Origin: Pseudoalteromonas phenolica
Lineage (GTDB): Bacteria; Pseudomonadota; Gammaproteobacteria; Enterobacterales; Alteromonadaceae
Assembly: GCF_001444405.1 (NCBI RefSeq)
Contig: NZ_CP013187.1
Coordinates: 1,798,001 to 1,862,000 of the forward strand
Direction: 5' to 3'
DNA: 64,000 nt
Every line of letters begins with the position of its first letter. Positions within the stretch are counted from its first letter, which is position 1. A program made the translations under genes and the position numbers. Positions 8,684 to 16,288 of this stretch are shown here, piece by piece. Below the pieces are notes generated by a model. It worked only from the letters and a program-made list of their open reading frames with translations, was not told the DNA's origin and made no database searches.

Positions 8684-8780
8684 AATGAGGCGCGGATAGG
8701 CCTCATTTCATAATCGTTGTTCATCAACGACTATGTGAGCGCAGAGAGTATTTGGCCAGCATCCTATGCTGGCCTTTTTT
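8684..8780 (+). ncRNA. Candidate small RNA with three hairpins and its own terminator
   Basis: Three hairpins follow each other. AATGAGGC (8684-8691) pairs with GCCTCATT (8700-8707). CGTTG pairs with CAACG around 8714-8729. GGCCAGCAT (8754-8762) pairs perfectly with ATGCTGGCC (8766-8774) and is followed by six T, a strong terminator. A possible promoter, TTGGAA (8651-8656) and TAGTCT (8673-8678) with 16-bp spacing, would start the RNA at the foot of the first hairpin. No reading frame explains the structure. The alternative is simply the 3' end of the permease mRNA. No known Rfam family was recognised. Confidence 0.42.
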
Positions 8781-8913
8781 ATGTTCATAATTCAAATGAT
8801 CTTACGCTAAGCGTTACGCACTTCCTTAATTATTGTCATTTTATCTAAAATAATTCGTATTCTAGCGTCGCATTTGCTTAAATTGAGCTAGTCTAACAAG
8901 TTGAAGAATAACT

Positions 8914-11394
8914 ATGATCAAACACTCTCTAATTTCTGCTGCAGTTGCAGCGAGCCTGTTTTTAACTGGTTGTCAAACAACCACATCGACTGACGCTAAA
9001 AATGCTGAACCTGCTTCAAACTTCGCCCCTGTTGTTGCAACGCCTTTAGATTTTGGCGGTGAGAATATTACATTAAAACAAGCAATGGCACACCCTGATT
9101 GGTTGGGTCGTCAACCTGAGCGCGCATTTTGGGCTGCAGATAGCCAAACTGTGATTTTCAACCGCAAGCAAGCGGGTAATGAATTACGCAATACGTTTGC
9201 TGTTACAACTGGTAAAGCGCCTACGCAAGTTGTATTAAACCAACTTCATACGGTTGGTGCTAAAAACGCGGTTTATTCAAAAGACGGTGCAGTGCAAGCC
9301 TATACGTTTGAAGGCAATGTGTTTGTTAAGAACATAAAAACGGGCGCAATCAAACAGCTTACACAGAGCTCTGATAGAGCGCGCTCTTTACAGTTTTTAA
9401 ATTCTGGTGAATTAGCTTATCGCACTGGTAATAGCTTCTTTAGCGTAGATATTAATTCAGGTCTTACTAAAGAGCTTGTTAAATTACATCTAGCTGACAA
9501 ACCTAAAGGCACGCAAGAGCCATCAACTTACATTGCCAAAGAGCAACACAAGCTGATTGATTTTGTAAAGCTAACGCATAAAAACGCGCTAGATAAAGAA
9601 CAGCGCAAAGCGCAATTAAATGCTGAAAATGACACAATTGCATCTAATCAATTTTATCTAGGTAAAGGTAACCGCCTTGTAGAAGCAAGCCTTTCTCCAG
9701 AAGGCGATAAACTTATCGCCGTTGTGACAAAGAGCACACCATGGCGCGCTGATACAGACATTATGCCTAACTATGTGTCACAAAACGGTGACATCGAAGC
9801 AGTACCTGCTCGTCGTCGCGTAGCTGATTCGAAGCCATCTAGCTCAGATGTGATTTTCATTGATATCGCATCTAAAGCACAAACAACTTTAAGCTATGAA
9901 ACACTACCAGGTTTTGATGAAGATGTTTTAGCTGCTGAAAAAGCTGAGAACGCAAAAGCCGAAGGCAGAACTTACGAATCAAAACGTGAGCCTCGTCATA
10001 TTAACTTGATGATGGACTGGGGTTGGGATCAAAGTGCGGTACAGTGGAACTCGTCAGGCTCTCAAGTTGCGGTAATGCTTGAAGCATGGGATAACAAAGA
10101 CCGTTGGATAGCAACCGTTGACTTTGACAATAGAGAGTTCAAATCACAACATCGTTTACATGACGATGCATGGGTGAACTACACGTACAATGACTTTGGC
10201 TGGATGAACAATTCAGATACATTGTATTACTTGTCTGAAGAAACAGGTTATAGCCATATTTATACTAAACCTGTAAATGGCAAAGCAAAGCAACTTACAA
10301 AAGGTCAATTTGTTGTATCACACTTAACGCTAAGCAAAGATGATTCGCAAATCTACTTTAAAGCGAATGTTAAGCACCCAGGTATTTACGAAGTTTATCG
10401 CGTGAATACGCAAACAGCAGAAAAAGTAGCGCTAACTGACTTAGATGGTATGACGGATTATGAATTGAGCCAAGATGAGCAAAAACTATTGCTTAATCAC
10501 TCAAAAATCATGATGCCGAATGAACTATATGTTGCAGATGCTAAGCCAAACGCACAAGTAACGCGTCTAACGAATACTGTGTCTGACGAGTTTTTAAATA
10601 AAAAATTAATCGCACCAAAAATCGTTGCTGTACCTTCGAGTCATACTGAACAACCAATCTATGCAAAAGTGTATTACCCAGCTGACTACGTAGAAGGTGA
10701 GACTGGTAAAACACGTAAAGCTGTTATCTTCAATCACGGTGCGGGTTACTTACAAAACTCTCACATGGGTTGGTCTGGTTACTTCCGTGAGTTTATGTTC
10801 CATTCACTACTAGCAAGCGAAGGCTATGTGGTCATGGATATGGATTACAGAGCGTCTAAAGGTTACGGCCGTGATTGGCGTACAGCTATTTACCGCCAAA
10901 TGGGTACACCTGAAATTCAAGATTTAGAAGACGGCGTTAAATGGATGGCTGAAAATGTAAATGTTGATACAGGCGCAGTAGGTACCTATGGTGGTTCTTA
11001 CGGTGGTTTTATGACATTTATGGCACTACTCACAAAGCCAGATTTATTCCAAGCGGGCGCAGCACTTCGTCCTGTATCTGATTGGGCCTACTACAATACG
11101 CCATACACGTCGAACATTCTCAACCACCCAGATGTTGACCCGATTGCGTATCGTCGTAGTTCACCAATCTACTTTGCTGAAGGCTTAGAAAAGCCATTAC
11201 TTATCAACGCACCAATGGTTGATGATAATGTTTTCTTCCAAGACGTAGTTCGACTGGTTCAACGCTTTATCGAGCTTGAGAAAGAAAACTTCGAAACAGC
11301 GATTTACCCAGTTGAGCCACACGGATTTAGACAGCCAACGGGTTGGTTAGATGAGTACCGTCGTATTTATAAGTTGTTTAAAGACCATCTTTAA
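8914..11394 (+). CDS. S9 family (prolyl oligopeptidase/DPP-like) lipoprotein peptidase
   Basis: This is an 826-residue exported serine peptidase. A lipoprotein signal ends in LFLTGC (Cys20), so it should be anchored to the envelope. A beta-propeller-like region covers about 50-560 and contains repeated blade motifs such as SPEGDKLIAV and NSSGSQVAVM. The C-terminal alpha/beta hydrolase domain carries Ser695 in GGSYGG, Asp770/771 in MVDDN and His803 in EPHGF as the probable triad. It resembles dipeptidyl-peptidase-type S9 enzymes, which help marine bacteria use peptides. It is a single-gene unit ended by the terminator at 11413-11438. Confidence 0.92.
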   Translation: MIKHSLISAAVAASLFLTGCQTTTSTDAKNAEPASNFAPVVATPLDFGGENITLKQAMAHPDWLGRQPERAFWAADSQTVIFNRKQAGNELRNTFAVTTGKAPTQVVLNQLHTVGAKNAVYSKDGAVQAYTFEGNVFVKNIKTGAIKQLTQSSDRARSLQFLNSGELAYRTGNSFFSVDINSGLTKELVKLHLADKPKGTQEPSTYIAKEQHKLIDFVKLTHKNALDKEQRKAQLNAENDTIASNQFYLGKGNRLVEASLSPEGDKLIAVVTKSTPWRADTDIMPNYVSQNGDIEAVPARRRVADSKPSSSDVIFIDIASKAQTTLSYETLPGFDEDVLAAEKAENAKAEGRTYESKREPRHINLMMDWGWDQSAVQWNSSGSQVAVMLEAWDNKDRWIATVDFDNREFKSQHRLHDDAWVNYTYNDFGWMNNSDTLYYLSEETGYSHIYTKPVNGKAKQLTKGQFVVSHLTLSKDDSQIYFKANVKHPGIYEVYRVNTQTAEKVALTDLDGMTDYELSQDEQKLLLNHSKIMMPNELYVADAKPNAQVTRLTNTVSDEFLNKKLIAPKIVAVPSSHTEQPIYAKVYYPADYVEGETGKTRKAVIFNHGAGYLQNSHMGWSGYFREFMFHSLLASEGYVVMDMDYRASKGYGRDWRTAIYRQMGTPEIQDLEDGVKWMAENVNVDTGAVGTYGGSYGGFMTFMALLTKPDLFQAGAALRPVSDWAYYNTPYTSNILNHPDVDPIAYRRSSPIYFAEGLEKPLLINAPMVDDNVFFQDVVRLVQRFIELEKENFETAIYPVEPHGFRQPTGWLDEYRRIYKLFKDHL

Positions 11395-11412
11395 AACATA
11401 AAATGAATAGTT

Positions 11413-11438
11413 AAGGGCCTTAATAGGCCCTTTTTTTT
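11413..11438 (+). terminator. Rho-independent terminator after the S9 peptidase
   Basis: AAGGGCCT (11413-11420) pairs with AGGCCCTT (11425-11432) around TAAT, followed by a run of T to 11438. Confidence 0.88.
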
Positions 11439-11669
11439 ATAGAATTAAAAATAGGGCTGTTTATTCATACAGTTCATTGATTTTGTCTCATAACATTATT
11501 ACAGAGCGTTTTGTCCAATTTTCACAGGTGAAAAAAATTGGATATTATAAACTCATGTTTACAATAGACTTTTCTTGTGTGAATATTGGGACACGTAATA
11601 TAGCCCGTTTTGTCGGTATTTATACAGGCAGTTTGGGAGAGAATAAGCTGTTATATTTACAGGGAACTT

Positions 11670-12041
11670 ATGCGTCAAATTTTAATGTTAGCTGCTTTAA
11701 ATTTCTTGGTCGGTTGCGCTGCGACAAATTTGAAGCCTGATAGTTGCTTTGATATGGAGTCTTGCGTTGAACTTGTGACTAATAAATTGTCCTCTAATTT
11801 TCCCGCTGATAGAAAGTTCAAAGGGCAAGAAATTAAAATCGAGTTTTTTCTAAATGACAATGCTGAAGTCATTGAATATAACATAACAAATGAATCAGGT
11901 ATTCCTGAATTGGATATTGCTGCTATTAAAGCAGTTACGGCCTCCTCTCCATTTAATGAGCTAAAAGTTTTACCTGCCGACGTATTTAACAAATTTAAAC
12001 ATGTAAAGCTTACAGTTGCCCCAACATTTGAGGGTTTGTAA
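11670..12041 (+). CDS. Small lipoprotein with TonB C-terminal-like domain
   Basis: This is a 123-residue lipoprotein; the signal peptide ends in NFLVGC. The mature part (KIEFFLNDNAEVIEYNI, then SGIPELDIAAIKAV and SPFNEL) has the pattern of the TonB/TolA C-terminal domain, in which a beta hairpin precedes an Leu-Asp-x-Ala-Ala helix. It lacks the membrane helix and proline-rich arm of a real TonB, so energy transduction is unlikely. ATG 11670 is preferred because AGGGA lies just upstream and the lipobox fits; ATG/GTG codons upstream in frame would only add a non-signal extension. Its stop is 1 nt from an attC-like site, so it appears to be the first visible gene of the cassette array. Confidence 0.72.
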   Translation: MRQILMLAALNFLVGCAATNLKPDSCFDMESCVELVTNKLSSNFPADRKFKGQEIKIEFFLNDNAEVIEYNITNESGIPELDIAAIKAVTASSPFNELKVLPADVFNKFKHVKLTVAPTFEGL

Positions 12042-12042
12042 A

Positions 12043-12141
12043 TATAACAAGCTGTTAAACAAGGACAAAATACAGTTGGCTTTTGCTCCTTCGTCGCTTA
12101 TTTTAGCCAATTTTATTTTGCCTGTTAACAGGGCGTTATAC
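12043..12141 (+). repeat. attC-like recombination site A
   Basis: The ends are inverted: TATAACAAGCTGTTAA at the left and TTAACAGGGCGTTATA at the right (13 of 16 positions complementary). The right end gives the core GTTATAC (12135-12141). Inside, TACAGTTGGCT and TTAGCCAA form a second arm pair around GCTCCTTCGTCGC, as in integron attC sites of Vibrio and Shewanella. It starts one base after a stop codon. Confidence 0.82.
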
Positions 12142-12159
12142 TTACCTAGAGTTCGGTGA

Positions 12160-12507
12160 ATGAAAAAAGTTCTAGTATCAATTGTTTCGACATTCATATG
12201 TATTCTGGTTTACTTCACTTTTTTCTCACTAGTATGGGATAAACTTTTCCCATACTACTATGAAGATTATTTGACTCATTTTTTTGTTGTTGGGCTAATT
12301 TTAATAATTACTGTACCGCTGTTCTTGGCAATATTTCTATACTTAAAAGTATCACCCAATTTTAAGACTCACTATTACAACTCAATTAAAAAAACTAATA
12401 TTGCAGCAACCTTAATTTGTATCTCTATTGTCTTGTATCAGTATAGTGGTATGTCATATTCTGATAGCGGAGGTGGTTATTACAAGATCGAGTCTAGTAA
12501 CGTGTAA
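12160..12507 (+). CDS. Hypothetical membrane protein in cassette 2
   Basis: This 115-residue product has a hydrophobic segment at about 5-27 (signal or membrane anchor), a second at 42-64 and a third at about 80-95, and ends in a polar Gly/Ser/Tyr-rich tail. No family was recognised. The gene begins 18 nt after attC core A and its stop lies one base before attC-like site B. One small ORF between two attC sites is the usual integron cassette structure. It is AT-rich. Function unknown. Confidence 0.7.
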   Translation: MKKVLVSIVSTFICILVYFTFFSLVWDKLFPYYYEDYLTHFFVVGLILIITVPLFLAIFLYLKVSPNFKTHYYNSIKKTNIAATLICISIVLYQYSGMSYSDSGGGYYKIESSNV

Positions 12508-12508
12508 G

Positions 12509-12608
12509 TATAATAAGTGCCTCAACAAAGGGACGCAAAACAGCAGGCTGTGCTCCTTCGTCGCTAAGTTTAGCCTGCTATTTTTTACCCGTTAATCGGG
12601 CGTTATAC
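12509..12608 (+). repeat. attC-like recombination site B
   Basis: It starts TATAATAAGTGCC and ends ACCCGTTAATCGGGCGTTATAC, with core GTTATAC at 12602-12608. The inner arms AGCAGGCT and AGCCTGCT pair perfectly around GTGCTCCTTCGTCGCTAAG. The central sequence CTCCTTCGTCGC is shared with site A, which shows the two are copies of one family. Confidence 0.85.
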
Positions 12609-12620
12609 GCAAAGGAAAGT

Positions 12621-12917
12621 ATGAGTGCAAAATCTACGATAGGGGATAAAATCTCGCTAACTATCATAGCGTTCTCACTCACGATCGTGCATTTTGGATA
12701 TACAGCAGATATTTTAGCTTCATTCTTAGGGTACTGGATCTCAGTACTGATTCTGCCTATAACTTTATATGCGTTAATATTTATACTTTCCCTTAAAATT
12801 AACACCAATAAATTTTCAACTCAGCAAAAAACTGAGCTGTTTGCTTTTCCCTTATTTATCAATTTAGTATTGTTTGGTACTTTATATTTTCTGGTCCAGT
12901 ACGGTATCACTTATTAG
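12621..12917 (+). CDS. Hypothetical membrane protein in cassette 3
   Basis: This 98-residue protein has three likely membrane helices at about 10-30, 33-55 and 72-95 and a short polar loop (KINTNKFSTQQKTEL) between the last two. No family was recognised. AAAGGAAAG lies directly upstream of the ATG, which is 12 nt after attC core B. It is followed by a region at 12918-13004 that is not a canonical attC, so the cassette border on this side is unclear. Function unknown. Confidence 0.68.
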   Translation: MSAKSTIGDKISLTIIAFSLTIVHFGYTADILASFLGYWISVLILPITLYALIFILSLKINTNKFSTQQKTELFAFPLFINLVLFGTLYFLVQYGITY

Positions 12918-13004
12918 TGTAATTGCGTAGAACAAAGCCGTTTACGGCAAGCGTTAATTATCACGGTAACATGCGCGAAAACTTCAGCCAAGGGAGAGCA
13001 GGTT

Positions 13005-13337
13005 ATGCTTCTGAAAGCTTTACGAAATTGGAAGTTAAAGAGGATTGCGAATAAGCTAACTCCTTGGTTGAGTACTTATGGTGATAAAGAGTCGTATTCG
13101 GATGAAGAAATATTGTACGCTTTGTCCCGAGCAAAAATATCTGATAAAAATTTAGATTTGGCGAAACAAATTTTTAATGGAACTCTGTCTCAATATAGAG
13201 ATTATGGAAAAACAGAATATTTAAACAGAAAAAATAGACCTCCTCGTCTAATATCTTCAGGAACGTTTAATCACTCTTCAGCATTTGGTGAATTAAGTGA
13301 TTACAGTAACGACGATTCATCGGATAGTGGCAATTAA
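13005..13337 (+). CDS. Hypothetical soluble protein in cassette 4
   Basis: This 110-residue soluble protein has a basic amphipathic N-terminus (LLKALRNWKLKRIANKL), a central helix-rich part (SDEEILYALSRAKISDKNLDLAKQIF) and a disordered Ser/Asp-rich end. AGGGAGAGCAGG lies just upstream of the start. I do not recognise the family; short proteins of this layout are common in integron arrays. The stop codon lies inside the left end of attC-like site D. Confidence 0.68.
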   Translation: MLLKALRNWKLKRIANKLTPWLSTYGDKESYSDEEILYALSRAKISDKNLDLAKQIFNGTLSQYRDYGKTEYLNRKNRPPRLISSGTFNHSSAFGELSDYSNDDSSDSGN

Positions 13338-13422
13338 CAAGGTCGCCAACTCGGACAAATAACAGTTGGATTTGTTCGTGCCTCACAAATTTTAGCCAAC
13401 TATTTTTAGTGGGTAACACAAC
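13332..13422 (+). repeat. Degenerate attC-like site D
   Basis: The left end AATTAACAAGG and the inner arms CAGTTGG and CCAACT match site A, including GGACAAAT and TTTTAGCCAA. The right core, however, reads GGGTAACAC where sites A and B have GGGCGTTATAC. The site is probably decayed and may be a poor recombination substrate. Confidence 0.6.
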
Positions 13423-13437
13423 ACTACAGGTCGACCT

Positions 13438-13818
13438 ATGAGAAAAACTGTCAGTTCTGGATCACATCTTGAAGTACCTATAGGCTTTTCTCGTGCATGT
13501 CGCGTAGGAAATCAAATATCTGTTTCAGGAACAGCTCCAATAAATAATGGTGAAACTGTTTATATCGGCGACGTCTACCGTCAAACGAAATACTGCCTTG
13601 AGTTATCAATTGGTGCGATAGAAGAAGCTGGTGGGAATATTAGTGATGTTATTAGAACTCGAATAATGCTTACTGATATTTCTAAATGGGAAGAAGCGGC
13701 AAAGGCTCATGGTGAATTATTTTCAGCTATTAAGCCAGCCTGTACTTTTGTTGAGGTAAGTCGTTTCATTGATGAGCAATGGTTGGTTGAAACAGAAATT
13801 GACTGTGTAGTAATGTAG
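13438..13818 (+). CDS. RidA/YjgF-family protein without the usual catalytic Arg
   Basis: This 126-residue protein has the RidA fold pattern: GFSRACRVGNQISVSGTAP at residues 16-34, a helix with QTKYCLELSIGAIEEAGG, RTRIMLTD at 73-80 and the end FVEVSRF. Canonical RidA hydrolyses reactive enamines and imines formed by PLP enzymes and needs an Arg (Arg105 in E. coli, in PARSCVEV). Here the aligned segment is PACTFVEV, with Cys102 in that position, so the protein belongs to a non-canonical Rid subgroup of unknown activity. It lies between degenerate attC-like sites and was probably acquired as a cassette. Confidence 0.85.
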   Translation: MRKTVSSGSHLEVPIGFSRACRVGNQISVSGTAPINNGETVYIGDVYRQTKYCLELSIGAIEEAGGNISDVIRTRIMLTDISKWEEAAKAHGELFSAIKPACTFVEVSRFIDEQWLVETEIDCVVM

Positions 13819-13909
13819 TTAAAACAAGTCAATTATGGCATGGACACAAAACATTAGATTAGCGTGCTTTTGTCTAATCTCTTATCAAAAACTAACCCGC
13901 ACTTATGTG
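13819..13909 (+). repeat. Degenerate attC-like site E
   Basis: Directly after the RidA stop the sequence TTAAAACAAG, then GGACACAAAAC, the arm pair AGATTAG and CTAATCT, and a right end CCCGCACTTATGTG follow the order of sites A and B. The core is changed from GCGTTAT to GCACTTAT. It looks like a decayed attC at the right border of the array. Confidence 0.5.
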
Positions 13910-14386
13910 TTTGGTTTGGTTGCAATCACTGAGTGTGGTTAATCCTAAGGCTTGATTAGTATTTAGCAAAAGCAAGAACTCAAAACAGCTATAAAGCATT
14001 TACAGCAAAGCAGGTGAGTGTTTTCTTTATTAAAGAGTGGTTCTATTCCTGACTACGACTCCTTTAGATAAAAGCTTAAATTTTATTTCTACGTTATGAA
14101 AAAGGGCTATGCAAATATTGCTTTTTTTGCTCTTTATCTGAGTCAATATATTGATAATAAAATAATATCGAGCATGGTTATGAGGTGAGCTTCGCTTCTT
14201 TATGATTTAAATATGTTTGAACAAAGACTCCATAACTATTGGCATTAGCCACAATATTAAAACGCTTTAATTCTTACTACATTTGACGTACTACATAGTC
14301 TTTACATAACTTTACCTGTCAAACAATGGTTGTTTTTAATTTTTTTGAGTATCTTTATATCAGAAATTGAAATAATTGGAATTGAT
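13910..14386. other. Gene-free spacer before the sulfatase
   Basis: No supported gene was found in this AT-rich stretch. A 30-codon ORF at 14096-14188 has no ribosome site. Near the right end TTGACG (14283-14288) and CATAAC (14305-14310), spaced 16 bp, could be the promoter of the sulfatase/FGE operon. Confidence 0.4.
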
Positions 14387-16288
14387 ATGCTTTACGGTCT
14401 GCTTAATAAAAATAAAGCTTTGAGTATAATAGCTTTAAGTTTTTCGTTATTAGGTTGTGGTGGCGGTAGTGATAATACAGGAGATACCTCCGATGTAGTG
14501 AATACTAATCAAGCCCCAGTTGTAAATTCGCCAATTGGTGATGTTTTTACGCTTAAAGCAAATACTATCAATCTAAATATTGATGGCAGCTCTCCTTTAT
14601 TTATTGACTCTGATGGTGATGAATTATCATATGAAATCGTGGTAACACCGAATGCACCTTGGCTAACGTTAGTTAATGGGGTTCTCAACGCAGAATCTTC
14701 AGAGTCTGGTACATATAAAGTCGTTATAACTGCGACAGATCCCAGTAAATTATCAATATCTTATGAATTTACACTTACAGTAAACTCACCGCCAGAGCTT
14801 GTACTGCCTTATGAAAACCAATCTTTAACTGTTGGTAGCCAATTTATGTGGCAATTACCATTAAATGATACTCATTTTATTGATGCAGATGAAGACGAAA
14901 TTATATATGAGATAGTCTTATCTAATAATGATATAGGGTTAGAGGTCACAGATAACAGCATCTCTGGGACGCCAACAGAGGAGGGTAATGTTGTTGTGAC
15001 TATTGTTGCCAGTGATATTCATAATGAAAGCACCTCAACTTCTTTCAATTTGAAAATAAGCGATACAGTTCCAGTTGCAACTCAACCTGTAAACATTCTA
15101 CTGCTCATTGCTGATGACATGGGGCAAGATGCTTCAGCACAATATTCACTTTCTTCTGATTTACCAAATACGCCTAATTTAAATGCACTGGCACAAAGAG
15201 GTTTAGTATTTGAAAACTTATGGGTAAACCCTGTGTGTTCACCTACTCGGGCAACTTTATTAACGGGTAAATATGGTATTCAAACTCAAGTACTTTCACC
15301 AGGTGACGTATTAGATTTGAGCGAAACAACGCTACATGAACAACTTAAAGGTGATGATAAAACTCAAGAGTATGCAACTGCTTTAATAGGTAAATGGCAC
15401 TTAGGAGATGCTTTTAGTGACCCTAATCAATCAGGTATTGATTATTTTGCGGGGCTGAGAAGTGGTGGTGTACAAGACTATTATGATTGGCCTTTGATTG
15501 AAAATGGGCAAATGATGGATATGGCCACTTATACCACGACCGAGTTTACAAATAGGGCAATTAACTGGTTAGATAGTCTGTCTGATAATACCCCGTGGTT
15601 TTTATGGATGGCATATAACGCGCCTCATACTCCATTTCATTTACCGCCTAGTGATTTGCACAATAGAAAATTGTCTGGCACCGAAGAGGATATCGAAGCA
15701 AATTCGAGAGATTATTATTTGGCTGCTATTGAAGCGCTAGATGCTGAAATTGGCCGTTTGATTTCAAGTTTAGACACTGAAACATTAGAAAATACAGTTA
15801 TTTTATTTATAGGTGATAATGGTACGCCAGGTTCAGTAAGAGACCGAAATGCACTTTTGAATGGGGCTAAGGGCTCGATAAATGAAGGTGGCATTAGAGT
15901 ACCAATGATTGTCGCGGGTAAGGGGGTTGAGCGCATAGCACAAAGAGAGACAGCGCTTATAAATGGTACTGATTTTTACAGTACAATTTTAGATATTGCA
16001 GGGCAAAATGTAGTCTCTATAAATAACAGTGAATCTTTCACGCATTTACTAAAACAATCAGGCGGTGAAGGCAGAACGCATATTTTTTCACAAACTGATG
16101 ATGCTTTTACCATTCGAAATGACCGTTATAAGCTAATAGAAAATCAAGATAGTTCGAAAGTACTTTATGATTTACAGTTAGATCCTGCAGAAACGTCAGA
16201 TTTGATTTTAGGAAGTAGTGACTCAAGTTCAATCTTAACTGAGCTTGAAAACATATTAAATAGCTTAAAAAGCCAACCAAAAGAATAA
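14387..16288 (+). CDS. Lipoprotein sulfatase with Ig/cadherin-like repeats
   Basis: This is a 633-residue secreted sulfatase of the formylglycine type. A lipoprotein signal ends in SLLGC. Two cadherin/Ig-like modules with DSDGDELSYEI and DADEDEIIYEI calcium-site-like motifs cover about 45-225. The sulfatase domain starts at VNILLLIADDMG. Cys284 in CSPTR is the residue to be oxidised to formylglycine (CxPxR); GKWHLGD and GDNGTPGS supply metal and sulfate ligands. The substrate, perhaps a sulfated algal polysaccharide, cannot be told from the sequence. The start 14387 gives a proper lipobox and has GGA upstream; the longer TTG frame does not. The stop overlaps the next ATG by 1 nt. Confidence 0.92.
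   Translation: MLYGLLNKNKALSIIALSFSLLGCGGGSDNTGDTSDVVNTNQAPVVNSPIGDVFTLKANTINLNIDGSSPLFIDSDGDELSYEIVVTPNAPWLTLVNGVLNAESSESGTYKVVITATDPSKLSISYEFTLTVNSPPELVLPYENQSLTVGSQFMWQLPLNDTHFIDADEDEIIYEIVLSNNDIGLEVTDNSISGTPTEEGNVVVTIVASDIHNESTSTSFNLKISDTVPVATQPVNILLLIADDMGQDASAQYSLSSDLPNTPNLNALAQRGLVFENLWVNPVCSPTRATLLTGKYGIQTQVLSPGDVLDLSETTLHEQLKGDDKTQEYATALIGKWHLGDAFSDPNQSGIDYFAGLRSGGVQDYYDWPLIENGQMMDMATYTTTEFTNRAINWLDSLSDNTPWFLWMAYNAPHTPFHLPPSDLHNRKLSGTEEDIEANSRDYYLAAIEALDAEIGRLISSLDTETLENTVILFIGDNGTPGSVRDRNALLNGAKGSINEGGIRVPMIVAGKGVERIAQRETALINGTDFYSTILDIAGQNVVSINNSESFTHLLKQSGGEGRTHIFSQTDDAFTIRNDRYKLIENQDSSKVLYDLQLDPAETSDLILGSSDSSSILTELENILNSLKSQPKE

Noticed and set aside
8684..8710. Lysine-riboswitch resemblance (GAGGCGC)
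   Set aside because: Only seven bases match; the other conserved parts of the riboswitch are absent and the next gene is a peptidase.
11477..11740. 87-codon ORF before the TonB-like lipoprotein
   Set aside because: It overlaps the lipoprotein start in another frame and has no signal, domain or ribosome site.
12918..13004. Canonical attC site between cassettes 3 and 4
   Set aside because: The left RYYYAAC end and the shared inner arms are missing; kept only as a finding.
14096..14188. 30-codon ORF before the sulfatase
   Set aside because: No ribosome site, no recognisable product and AT-rich spacer composition.
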